Shown: positions 9,940 through 18,396 of the stretch, piece after piece
Layout of the letters: each line of letters begins with the position of its first letter
How positions within the stretch are numbered: position 1 is the first letter of the stretch
DNA from: Gammaproteobacteria bacterium
GTDB lineage: Bacteria > Pseudomonadota > Gammaproteobacteria > SZUA-229
DNA length: 33,873 nt
Assembly (NCBI GenBank): GCA_029881275.1
Contig: JAOUMX010000008.1
Location: 1 to 33,873, forward strand
Reading direction: 5' to 3'
The notes under the pieces: generated by a model
Databases searched by the model: none
Told to the model about the DNA's origin: nothing
Seen by the model: only the letters and a program-made list of their open reading frames with translations
Program-made: the position numbers and the translations under genes

Positions 9940-10368
9940 TTAAAAACTATTCTTCTGCACCACCGCCATGGTCAAACGCGAAATACAGATTAATCGATCT
10001 TTCTGGTCCTGTATTTTAATTTCCCAGACCTGGGTTGAACGTCCAAGATGCAAAGGTCTGGCAATACCGGTGACAATCCCCGCCCTGACACCTCGTAGAT
10101 GATTAGCATTCACCTCCATACCCACACAGTAGGCTTTTTCATGATCCACAACATAATTAGCAGCAATACTGCCTAGTGATTCCGCAAACAATACTGACGC
10201 ACCGCCATGCAGCAAGCCCAGTGGCTGACGAGTTCGCTCATCTACCGGCATAGTACCTTTTAAATAATCATCGCCCACTTCGACTATCTCAATCCCTAAA
10301 GCACTGACGGCTGTATTACTACCTCTTTGATTGAGTTCATCCAGATCAGGGCGCTTATACCAGATCAT
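9940..10368 (-). CDS. Hotdog-fold acyl-CoA thioesterase (PaaI/YdiI-like)
   Basis: GTMPVDERTRQPLGLLHGGASVLFAESLGSIAANYVVD motif. Confidence 0.9.
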   Translation of the reverse strand: MIWYKRPDLDELNQRGSNTAVSALGIEIVEVGDDYLKGTMPVDERTRQPLGLLHGGASVLFAESLGSIAANYVVDHEKAYCVGMEVNANHLRGVRAGIVTGIARPLHLGRSTQVWEIKIQDQKDRLICISRLTMAVVQKNSF

Positions 10369-10470
10369 AACTTCTTCCTTTCTTCACGTAATGTAAAGAC
10401 ATAATATACCTGTTCATATCATTCACCAAAAATGCTAAATTGCCACTTCAAATACTTTATTAATTAATTT

Positions 10471-11118
10471 ATGACAACATCTCGCAACCCTGAAGCACTT
10501 TTATTTATTGCCACTGGCTGTCAGCATTGCCCTTCGGTATTAGAGTCGCTCGCAGAACTGGTTAAATCAGGCATACTCAGCAGACTTGAAATTATCAATA
10601 TTCAACAACAACCTGAACGCGCCAGTGAACTTAATATACGCTCTGTTCCCTGGGTTAAAATTGGCAGTTTTGAACTAACCGGACTACGCAGTAAAAACGA
10701 ATTTGAACAATGGATAAAACGCGTCAACGACCCGGAAACCATGGGTGACTATTTTGCTGAACTCATCACATCAGGTGAACTGAAAAAAGTTCATAAAATA
10801 ATTAACAACAACCCGGAATATTTTTCAACGCTGTTTACATTAATGGCTGACACAGAAACATCTCTATCCGTGCGCATTGGCATTGGTGCGGTCATTGAAG
10901 ACTTTACTGGTAGCGAACTTCTAAAATCCGGCATTGATATTCTTGGTGGTTATACAAAAAACAAAGATGCTCGTATACGTAATGACGCCTGTTATTATCT
11001 GGGTCTTAGCCAGAGCAAAGACGCCATTCAATATATCCAGCCACTCTTACACGATGAAAATACAGAAGTTCGGGAAGTGGCCGAAGAAGCGCTAAATGAC
11101 ATCAATGATGCCATTTAA
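10471..11118 (+). CDS. Thioredoxin-fold protein with C-terminal HEAT repeats
   Basis: N-terminal FIATGCQHCPSVLESLAELV...SVPWVKIGSFELTG; C-terminal DARIRNDACYYLGLSQSKDAIQYIQPLLHDENTEVREVAEEAL. Confidence 0.8.
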   Translation: MTTSRNPEALLFIATGCQHCPSVLESLAELVKSGILSRLEIINIQQQPERASELNIRSVPWVKIGSFELTGLRSKNEFEQWIKRVNDPETMGDYFAELITSGELKKVHKIINNNPEYFSTLFTLMADTETSLSVRIGIGAVIEDFTGSELLKSGIDILGGYTKNKDARIRNDACYYLGLSQSKDAIQYIQPLLHDENTEVREVAEEALNDINDAI

Positions 11119-11150
11119 AAATAGCCAGTAACCTGACAATATAATCACCT

Positions 11151-11852
11151 ATGTTTCCTCTACACGACGACAATCCAGCCAGGTCAAATCCATATATAAC
11201 AATTATTATTATTCTAAGCTGTGTGCTCATTTTTTTATGGCAGCTTTCCCTGGGTAAATATGCCCAGAATGCAGTCTTCGCTCTGGGCATGATTCCAGCC
11301 GTGGTCTTTAACATCAAACAACTGTCACCTGATCTGGTCACGGTACCCGCGCTGGCAACCTTTTTCACCTCGATGTTTTTACACGGCGGCTGGATGCATT
11401 TAATTGGCAATATGCTCTATCTGTGGATTTTCGGTAACAACGTCGAAGATGCCATGGGTCATAAACGATTTATTCTATTTTATTTAATCTGTGGCGTTGC
11501 TGCCGCATTAACCCAGGCCATTCCCAATCCCGATTCTGTGATACCCATGATCGGTGCCAGCGGGGCGATTTCCGGCGTACTCGGCGCCTACTGGTTGCTC
11601 TATCCCCACGCCCGGGTTCTGATTGTTATCCCCATCGGTTTCTATTTGCACACCACCCGCATAAAAGCCGGCTGGGTGCTTGGATTCTGGTTTATTTTAC
11701 AAATTGTCAGCTCCATCATGTCTGCTGATCAGCAGGGTGGTGTCGCCTGGGGAGCTCATATCGGCGGTTTCGTAGCAGGCATAGCATTAATTCCTTTTTT
11801 CAAATACCGACATGTTCGCTTGTTTACACCGGCCCGCGGCAACTATCGATGA
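11151..11852 (+). CDS. Rhomboid family intramembrane serine protease
   Basis: FTSMFLHGGWMHLIGNMLYLWIFGNNVED, GASGAISGVLGAY, WGAHIGGFVAG. Confidence 0.95.
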   Translation: MFPLHDDNPARSNPYITIIIILSCVLIFLWQLSLGKYAQNAVFALGMIPAVVFNIKQLSPDLVTVPALATFFTSMFLHGGWMHLIGNMLYLWIFGNNVEDAMGHKRFILFYLICGVAAALTQAIPNPDSVIPMIGASGAISGVLGAYWLLYPHARVLIVIPIGFYLHTTRIKAGWVLGFWFILQIVSSIMSADQQGGVAWGAHIGGFVAGIALIPFFKYRHVRLFTPARGNYR

Positions 11853-11953
11853 GCATCACAATAGAAACAATCACCCAGGTAAATTAACTGATAATTTGTT
11901 ACACTCCCACCCCTAATTATTCTCTTTCACACCCACGTGTTGTAGCAAATATC

Positions 11954-13270
11954 ATGTCTCATCAGATTCCTAAAGTTGGTTTTATCAGTCTTGGCTGCCC
12001 AAAGGCACTGGTAGACTCGGAACAGATCATTACTCGACTCAGAGCCGAAGGCTACGAAATCAGCCCGAGCTATGATGGCGCCGATCTGGTGGTGGTGAAT
12101 ACCTGTGGTTTTATTGATGACGCAGTAGAAGAATCACTGGAAGCCATTGGTGAAGCGCTGAATGAAAATGGCAAGGTCATTGTCACCGGCTGCCTCGGCG
12201 CCAAGGGCGATATCGTTGCCAACAATTACCCACAGGTACTGGCTGTGACCGGCCCCCATGCTGCTCAGGAAGTCATGGAAGCAGTACATCAGCACCTGCC
12301 ACCACAGCATGATCCTTACATTAGCCTGATTCCACCACAGGGTATCAAGCTAACGCCAAAACATTATGCCTATTTAAAAATATCCGAAGGCTGTAATCAC
12401 CGTTGTACCTTCTGCATTATCCCATCACTCAGAGGTGACCTGGTCAGTCGTCCCATCGGTGAAGTGCTCAGCGAAGCAGAAAACCTGGTCAATGCCGGAG
12501 TTAAAGAGTTACTGGTCATATCTCAGGATACCAGCGCCTATGGTGTCGATGCCAGATACCAGACTGATTTCTGGCAGGGCAAACCGGTAAAAACCCGATT
12601 TGAAAATCTGGCGAAAGAACTGGGTGACATGGATGCCTGGATACGCATGCACTACGTCTACCCCTACCCCCATGTCGACAACGTTATTCCATTAATGGCC
12701 GAAGGAAAGATTCTGCCTTATCTGGATATACCCTTTCAGCATGCCAGCCCAAATGTATTAAAAGCCATGAAACGCCCGGCCAGTAGCGAAAACAATCTGC
12801 AGCGTATCAAGGGCTGGCGTAATATCTGCCCGGACATCACCATCCGCAGCACCTTTATTGTCGGCTTCCCTGGCGAAACCGAAGATGACTTTAGCGAACT
12901 ACTCGACTTTATTAATGATGCCGAACTGGATCGTGTCGGCTGCTTCACCTATTCACCGGTGGAAGGTGCTGTCGCCAATGAAATTAACCAGCAGATTCCG
13001 GAAGACATCAAACAGGAACGCCTGGAGCGATTCATGACATTACAGGCAGAGATCAGCGCAAACAAGTTATCTAAAAAAATAGGCCAGACCCTGCAGGTAA
13101 TTGTCGATGAAGTTGATGAAGAAGGGGTTATTGCGCGCAGCATGGCGGATGCACCGGAGATAGACGGTATGGTATTTATCGACAATTGCCAGTCATACGA
13201 GCCAGGCACATTCATAAATGTTAGAATTACCGACTCAAACGAACACGATTTATTTGCAGAAGAAATCTAA
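11954..13270 (+). CDS. rimO: Ribosomal protein uS12 methylthiotransferase RimO
   Basis: Radical SAM/MTTase: [38 protein letters not shown]-terminal TRAM region. Confidence 0.97.
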   Translation: MSHQIPKVGFISLGCPKALVDSEQIITRLRAEGYEISPSYDGADLVVVNTCGFIDDAVEESLEAIGEALNENGKVIVTGCLGAKGDIVANNYPQVLAVTGPHAAQEVMEAVHQHLPPQHDPYISLIPPQGIKLTPKHYAYLKISEGCNHRCTFCIIPSLRGDLVSRPIGEVLSEAENLVNAGVKELLVISQDTSAYGVDARYQTDFWQGKPVKTRFENLAKELGDMDAWIRMHYVYPYPHVDNVIPLMAEGKILPYLDIPFQHASPNVLKAMKRPASSENNLQRIKGWRNICPDITIRSTFIVGFPGETEDDFSELLDFINDAELDRVGCFTYSPVEGAVANEINQQIPEDIKQERLERFMTLQAEISANKLSKKIGQTLQVIVDEVDEEGVIARSMADAPEIDGMVFIDNCQSYEPGTFINVRITDSNEHDLFAEEI

Positions 13271-13289
13271 TAACAGGAATTACAACCCA

Positions 13290-14486
13290 ATGATCATTCA
13301 ACCAAAAATTCGCGGCTTTATTTGCACAACAACACATCCAACCGGCTGCGCGAAAAATGTCGCCGAACAGATTGAAAAAGTTAAAGCCAATGGCCCTGTC
13401 GAAAATGGTCCCAAAAATGTCCTTGTCATTGGTTCATCTACAGGCTACGGACTGTCCTCGCGCATTACTGCCGCATTTGGATCAAATGCCGCCACTATAG
13501 GCGTCTTTCTCGAAAAAGCACCAACAGAAAAAAAACCCGGTTCTGCCGGCTGGTATAACTCGGCTGCATTCGAGCAAGCCGCACATGCAGCGGGCCTGTA
13601 TGCCAAAAGTGTCAACGGTGATGCCTTCTCCGATGAAATGCGTGCCAAAGTTATTGATATTATCCAGCAGGATCTAGGTAAGATCGATCTGGTCATTTAT
13701 TCACTGGCGTCACCGGTGCGTAAATTACCGGCCACCGGCGAAGTTATCCGCTCAGCGTTAAAACCGATTGGTCAGGTTTATAAATCAACCGCCGTTGATA
13801 CCAATAAAGATGAAATCACCCAGGCTGAAATCGAACCTGCCAGCGAAGAAGAAATTGCCAATACCGTCACAGTGATGGGCGGTGAAGACTGGGAGCTGTG
13901 GATGAATGCACTGGCTAAAGCAGACGTTCTGGCCGATGGGATTAAAACCGTTTCCTACAGTTACATCGGTACAGACCTGACCTGGCCAATCTACTGGCAT
14001 GGTGCTTTAGGCAAAGCCAAAGAAGACATGGATCGAGCGGCAAATGCATTACGTCAGAACTTATCAAAGCTTCATGGAACAGCAAATGTGGCGGTACTAA
14101 AAAGTGTTGTCACCCAGGCATCAGCTGCTATTCCCGTAATGCCCTTGTATATTGCCATGAGCTTCAAAATCATGAAGCAACAGAATATCCATGAAGGCTG
14201 CCTCGAACAGATTGAGCGCATGTTCCGCACCCAGCTATATAAACAAAGTGGCCCCGATCTGGATGATAATAATCGTATTCGCATGGATGACTGGGAATTG
14301 CGTGATGAAGTTCAAAAACCAATCAAAGAACTCTGGCCCAGAATCACCACAGAAAACTTATTCGAGCTTACCGATTACCAGGGTTACAAAGATGAGTTCC
14401 TAAAATTATTTGGTTTTGGCATTAATGGCGTTGATTACGATGCTGAGGTTAATACCATGGTAGACTTTAATCCTGAAGAGATTTAG
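13290..14486 (+). CDS. fabV: Trans-2-enoyl-CoA (enoyl-ACP) reductase FabV
   Basis: Starts [24 protein letters not shown] (ORF track start 13218 is too long); [12 protein letters not shown] nucleotide-binding motif. Confidence 0.96.
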   Translation: MIIQPKIRGFICTTTHPTGCAKNVAEQIEKVKANGPVENGPKNVLVIGSSTGYGLSSRITAAFGSNAATIGVFLEKAPTEKKPGSAGWYNSAAFEQAAHAAGLYAKSVNGDAFSDEMRAKVIDIIQQDLGKIDLVIYSLASPVRKLPATGEVIRSALKPIGQVYKSTAVDTNKDEITQAEIEPASEEEIANTVTVMGGEDWELWMNALAKADVLADGIKTVSYSYIGTDLTWPIYWHGALGKAKEDMDRAANALRQNLSKLHGTANVAVLKSVVTQASAAIPVMPLYIAMSFKIMKQQNIHEGCLEQIERMFRTQLYKQSGPDLDDNNRIRMDDWELRDEVQKPIKELWPRITTENLFELTDYQGYKDEFLKLFGFGINGVDYDAEVNTMVDFNPEEI

Positions 14487-14580
14487 TCTTTAATACAGAT
14501 GAAAACGTCATACAACAGAATATCCAATTTAATTTGTTGTATGACAACCATTTACCAAAATACTTATGGCGTAAGTTATT

Positions 14581-15924
14581 ATGGAAAATTCACAAACAGG
14601 GACTTCGTCATTACATAACCTTTCGCCATCATTAGCGACGATTAATATCAGGGCTGAACAAACCCGCCATCTTTATAGTAACGTGACCACCGCAATAATA
14701 GCGAATACCGGTATTGCGATACTATTAATGTGGATTCTGAAAGATCGCGTTAATCAAACTAACCTGCTTTACTGGGGCAGTGCATTAGCCATTGTTTTAT
14801 TTGCTCGTGGCCTGGGACTCTACTTCTTTAAAAAACTATCCCCAGGCGATGAGGAAATCAACAACTGGCTGTATGGGTATGCCATAAAATCAACACTGAC
14901 TGCAATGATATGGGGTTTATCAATATGGCTATTTCAACCCTACAATGATCTGGAAACACCCGTTCTAATTACATTTGCACTGGGTGGCATGACCGCAGGC
15001 GCGGCCGCCATACTGGGTTCAGTCATCACAATATATTTTCTTTATGTACTGTTCTGTATGCTGCCTATTATCATCTGGTTTTTTCTACAGTCATCCGATA
15101 CACATTACATAATGGCAACAATGTTATGTATCTATAGTCTTGCCATGATATCCGGTGGTTTAACTTACAAAAAAGTCATGCTCAAATCGATTTTACTTTC
15201 CAAGCAGTTAATTACGGCAAAAGAACAGGCTGAACAGGCAAATCAGTCAAAAAGTATATTTCTATCACGCATGAGCCATGAATTACGCACCCCACTTAAT
15301 GCAATAATGGGATTTACGCAATTACTGTTAAATAATGAGAACCAGACAGAAAGCCAGAAAAACCATACAGAAGAAATTTATAAAGCGAGCCACCTGCTCT
15401 TAAAATTAATAGAAGACCTGCTTGATTTATCCAGAATCGAAGCCAACAGACTCGAGCTTCATATTAATAAAACAAATTATCAAAAATTAATTAATGAATG
15501 TATCGACTATGTCAGACCACTGGCAACACAACTCAATATTAGCATCGATTTCGAACCTGATATTCCAGACAATATCTATGTACTAGCAGATGAAATACGT
15601 CTACAGCAAATTTTACTCAATCTTGTTTCCAATGCCTGCAAATACAACCGAACTGATGGCACTATCACTATTAAATTACAGTTGATGAAAAATCACCAAA
15701 TCCGTATGAGCGTAATAGATACCGGCATAGGTATTGCCGCGGAAAAACAGGATAAAGTTTTTCAAAGCTATCAACGACTGGGCCATGAAGACTCCCTTAT
15801 CGAGGGCACCGGGCTCGGATTAGCCATCGTCAAGCAACTGGTAGAATTAATGAATGGAAAAATAGATTTCACCTCGAAAAAAGGCGAAGGTTCAACATTC
15901 TGGGTAGACCTGCCAGTCGCATAA
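14581..15924 (+). CDS. Membrane sensor histidine kinase (HisKA + HATPase_c)
   Basis: Multiple N-terminal hydrophobic segments; SHELRTPLNAIMGFTQLL H-box, NLVSNACKYN N-box, DTGIGI and GTGLGLAIVKQL G-boxes. Confidence 0.93.
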   Translation: MENSQTGTSSLHNLSPSLATINIRAEQTRHLYSNVTTAIIANTGIAILLMWILKDRVNQTNLLYWGSALAIVLFARGLGLYFFKKLSPGDEEINNWLYGYAIKSTLTAMIWGLSIWLFQPYNDLETPVLITFALGGMTAGAAAILGSVITIYFLYVLFCMLPIIIWFFLQSSDTHYIMATMLCIYSLAMISGGLTYKKVMLKSILLSKQLITAKEQAEQANQSKSIFLSRMSHELRTPLNAIMGFTQLLLNNENQTESQKNHTEEIYKASHLLLKLIEDLLDLSRIEANRLELHINKTNYQKLINECIDYVRPLATQLNISIDFEPDIPDNIYVLADEIRLQQILLNLVSNACKYNRTDGTITIKLQLMKNHQIRMSVIDTGIGIAAEKQDKVFQSYQRLGHEDSLIEGTGLGLAIVKQLVELMNGKIDFTSKKGEGSTFWVDLPVA

Positions 15925-16073
15925 CAGCACATGAAAATAAAACTTGTATTTAATTAAGATATTAAGGTATATATCAATACAGTATTAAACCAATCAAATA
16001 ATATAAGTCCAGTAACGCCTCGAATAATAATTCTACAACAAAAATTAGTCAGAAAGCAGATGGGACAAAATAC

Positions 16074-16514
16074 ATGACAAGTGAGTTAACCACAGTAGGC
16101 TGGCGGGAATGGGTATCATTACCACAACTTGAAATACCAGAAATTAAGGCCAAAGTGGATACCGGCGCAAAAACATCCTGCCTGCATGCTTTCGATCTTG
16201 AACCCTATCAGGACAATGGCATTGAAATGATCCGCTTTCTGGTTCATCCGATACAAAAACGAAATGACATTATCAAAGAATGTCACGCAAAAGTAACAGA
16301 TAAACGACGCGTCAGTGATTCTGGTGGTCACAGAGAATTACGCTATGTCATTACCACACGTCTTGAAATTGGCGACATGGGCTGGGATATCGAGATGACA
16401 CTGACAGATAGAGATACTATGTTGTTTAGAATGCTGCTAGGGCGCACAGCGATGAAGAATCGGTTAAATGTTAATCCGGCGCTGTCTTATTTAATTGGTA
16501 AGAAGCCTCAGTAA
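16074..16514 (+). CDS. RimK-associated-type ATP-dependent zinc protease family protein
   Basis: VGWREWVSLPQLEIPEIKAKVDTGAKTSCLHA...LLGRTAMKNRLNVNPALSYL. Confidence 0.88.
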   Translation: MTSELTTVGWREWVSLPQLEIPEIKAKVDTGAKTSCLHAFDLEPYQDNGIEMIRFLVHPIQKRNDIIKECHAKVTDKRRVSDSGGHRELRYVITTRLEIGDMGWDIEMTLTDRDTMLFRMLLGRTAMKNRLNVNPALSYLIGKKPQ

Positions 16515-16582
16515 TTTATATTTGATAATTTCAATTTTAGTTTTTTGACATTTTATAGTTTGTACTTATTACTCATGCTTTT

Positions 16583-17209
16583 GTTTCGCCCTTTCTGGGC
16601 GAGTTCATTTCTTTTGCCCGTGCAAAAGAAACCGAACCAAAGAAAACACGCCCCAGATCACAAGCCACCATGCAAACAACGCATGGCAGTGCCCTCGTCA
16701 CTCGCAATTGATGAGGCTGCTGCGGAACTCACGAATTAAAAAGCCAATTCGCTCAGACATCCTCGCAGAAAGCCCCTCATAAATTACTCCCACCTCAGCT
16801 TGCTCAATGGAGGAATCAAAATCAAAAGCGCTCCTTATCTGTCATTGCGAGGTACGAAGCAATTTAAGCTGTTAAACCTGAAATTGCTTAGCTGCGCTCG
16901 CAATGACAAATATAAACAACCGTGCGCAGCACACAACGCCTTTGACCCTCCACCCCTTCACAGTTTGCCGAGCATTGATTCCCGGCAGGGGCAATTTGCC
17001 ATGGACGGCAAATTGAGTTTTGTTGAGCCACGACGGCGAATCAAAACGACCCGACAACGAAGCCAGCACAGCATAAACTTGTAATAACATTCAAAACAGC
17101 AAGTGACCAATGCTCGGGCACCCGCAGGGCAAACTGTCTTGGGACGGCGTTTTCTTGCCTACTTCTTTGTCGCTGTTGACAAAGAAGTAGGTCGCCAGAG
17201 AGGCGAAAC
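16583..17209. repeat. Noncoding island of nested imperfect inverted repeats
   Basis: Left arm 16583-16655 and right arm 17141-17209 are divergent inverted copies, each with two hairpins; inner pairs CAGTTTGCC 16961-16969 / GGCAAACTG 17128-17136 and CCGAGCATTG 16968-16977 / CAATGCTCGG 17108-17117; hairpin CAATTTGCC-ATGGAC-GGCAAATTG 16992-17015. Confidence 0.75.
16840..16908. repeat. 69-bp imperfect palindrome (TGTCATTGCGAG...CTCGCAATGACA)
   Basis: tgtcattgcgaggtacgaagcaattt...aaattgcttagctgcgctcgcaatgaca. Confidence 0.9.
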
Positions 17210-17350
17210 AGACTGTTTATACAAATTTGTAAGTTTTTTAACTTGATCATTATAAAGAAAGTGTAGAATATATATTTTTAAATAATAAATGATAACAAGT
17301 CGTATTTATCACACACCTCTTAAATTAGTTGGGCATTAGATTAATAATAA

Positions 17351-18256
17351 ATGTTTAAATCAGATCAAATTGACGAATTTTATTTTAATGCTGTTAATCC
17401 TAGTCGTGGAATCGCTGAAAGAGTAGACATTGATAAGGAACTTATCCGTCTTAGATCATCTACACGAAGGTTAGCAAGTAAACATTTACAACTATGGATA
17501 ATATTAATTGATGAAGGAATACATTTTTTAATTCATCTTGAAAGGCTTTTAGCTACAAGGGATAAGATGGGAGTTACTCGATTTAATCTATTGACCCTCA
17601 TAGCTAAACTAAAAAGCTTAGCAATTTCCTTCAGAGAATTAATTCTTTTAGGACAAGCTGATTCTTCAAGGCTTTTATTAAGAGGATTTATTGAAACTAG
17701 TGATATCACCTTACCAGCAATGGCTGACCCAATATTTTGTGCCGAATATGCAGAAGACAATCCTGAACATGATGATAATAAATTTTGGAAAAACAAAATA
17801 GCATATGGAAAAATATACCCTGTAATCAAATCAGCTCTAAAGAAAGCTGACTTTGAAGACGATCAAATTGACAGTTTAATACAATGGAAGAAAAACTGGA
17901 AATCTCAATTATCTGGAGCAGTTCATGCTGCATCTTGGTCTTCATTTCAATCTTGTCTAATCCCGTCACTATCAGAACCCGGCATGTTTGTCGAACATCC
18001 ATTCGGGCATCTCAGCGCTTACTCGCCGGAACTATGCAATGTGATCATTCAAGAACTACTTATTTTATCAAGCACATTTGAAGGGTTGCTAGTAAGCACA
18101 AATATGCCTTCACATCTAAAAGGTTATCCAACAGGCCCTGAATACGCCAGTACATTGTCATCATCAAACACTATGCATGAGTTTTTTTATAAATTTTATG
18201 ATGATTTATTTATTCCAATTGAAGAATTGATACCTGACCTTGTTAATGAAGACTAA
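17351..18256 (+). CDS. Hypothetical 301-aa protein, putative integron cassette-encoded gene
   Basis: Full-length AT-rich ORF; no family recognised. Starts 15 nt after cassette-like boundary TTAGAT; stop codon overlaps ATCTAAC. Confidence 0.75.
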   Translation: MFKSDQIDEFYFNAVNPSRGIAERVDIDKELIRLRSSTRRLASKHLQLWIILIDEGIHFLIHLERLLATRDKMGVTRFNLLTLIAKLKSLAISFRELILLGQADSSRLLLRGFIETSDITLPAMADPIFCAEYAEDNPEHDDNKFWKNKIAYGKIYPVIKSALKKADFEDDQIDSLIQWKKNWKSQLSGAVHAASWSSFQSCLIPSLSEPGMFVEHPFGHLSAYSPELCNVIIQELLILSSTFEGLLVSTNMPSHLKGYPTGPEYASTLSSSNTMHEFFYKFYDDLFIPIEELIPDLVNED

Positions 18257-18342
18257 TCTAACAACTAAATCAAGTTTGCACATATAAAGCATGTGCATGG
18301 TCACCACTTAAAGTGCAGCACCTCTTATTTATAACGTTAAAC
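18256..18342 (+). other. Putative attC recombination site (R''-L''-...-L'-R')
   Basis: R'' ATCTAAC 18256-18262 (fits RYYYAAC); L'' TAAATCAAG 18266-18274; L' CTTATTTA 18324-18331 (complement of L'' minus one C); R' GTTAAAC 18336-18342 (fits GTTRRRY). Confidence 0.7.
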
Positions 18343-18372
18343 AAAAAAACCGCAGCAAGCTGCGGTTTTTTC
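18342..18372. terminator. Rho-independent terminator (end of oxidoreductase operon)
   Basis: AAAAAAACCGCAGC-AA-GCTGCGGTTTTTTC. Confidence 0.85.
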
Positions 18373-18396
18373 ATTCGATCAAAATCAAAATAGAGC

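Noticed and set aside
16545-17250. Several 64-94 aa ORFs in the repeat island
   Set aside because: All lie within palindromic repeats, overlap on both strands and have low-complexity, non-protein-like composition.
17291-17335. Full attC on the left flank of the cassette (GATAACAAGTCG...TTAGTTGGGC)
   Set aside because: The left half does not pair convincingly with the TTAGTTGGGCATTAGAT half; only a 3' half-site resemblance is supported.
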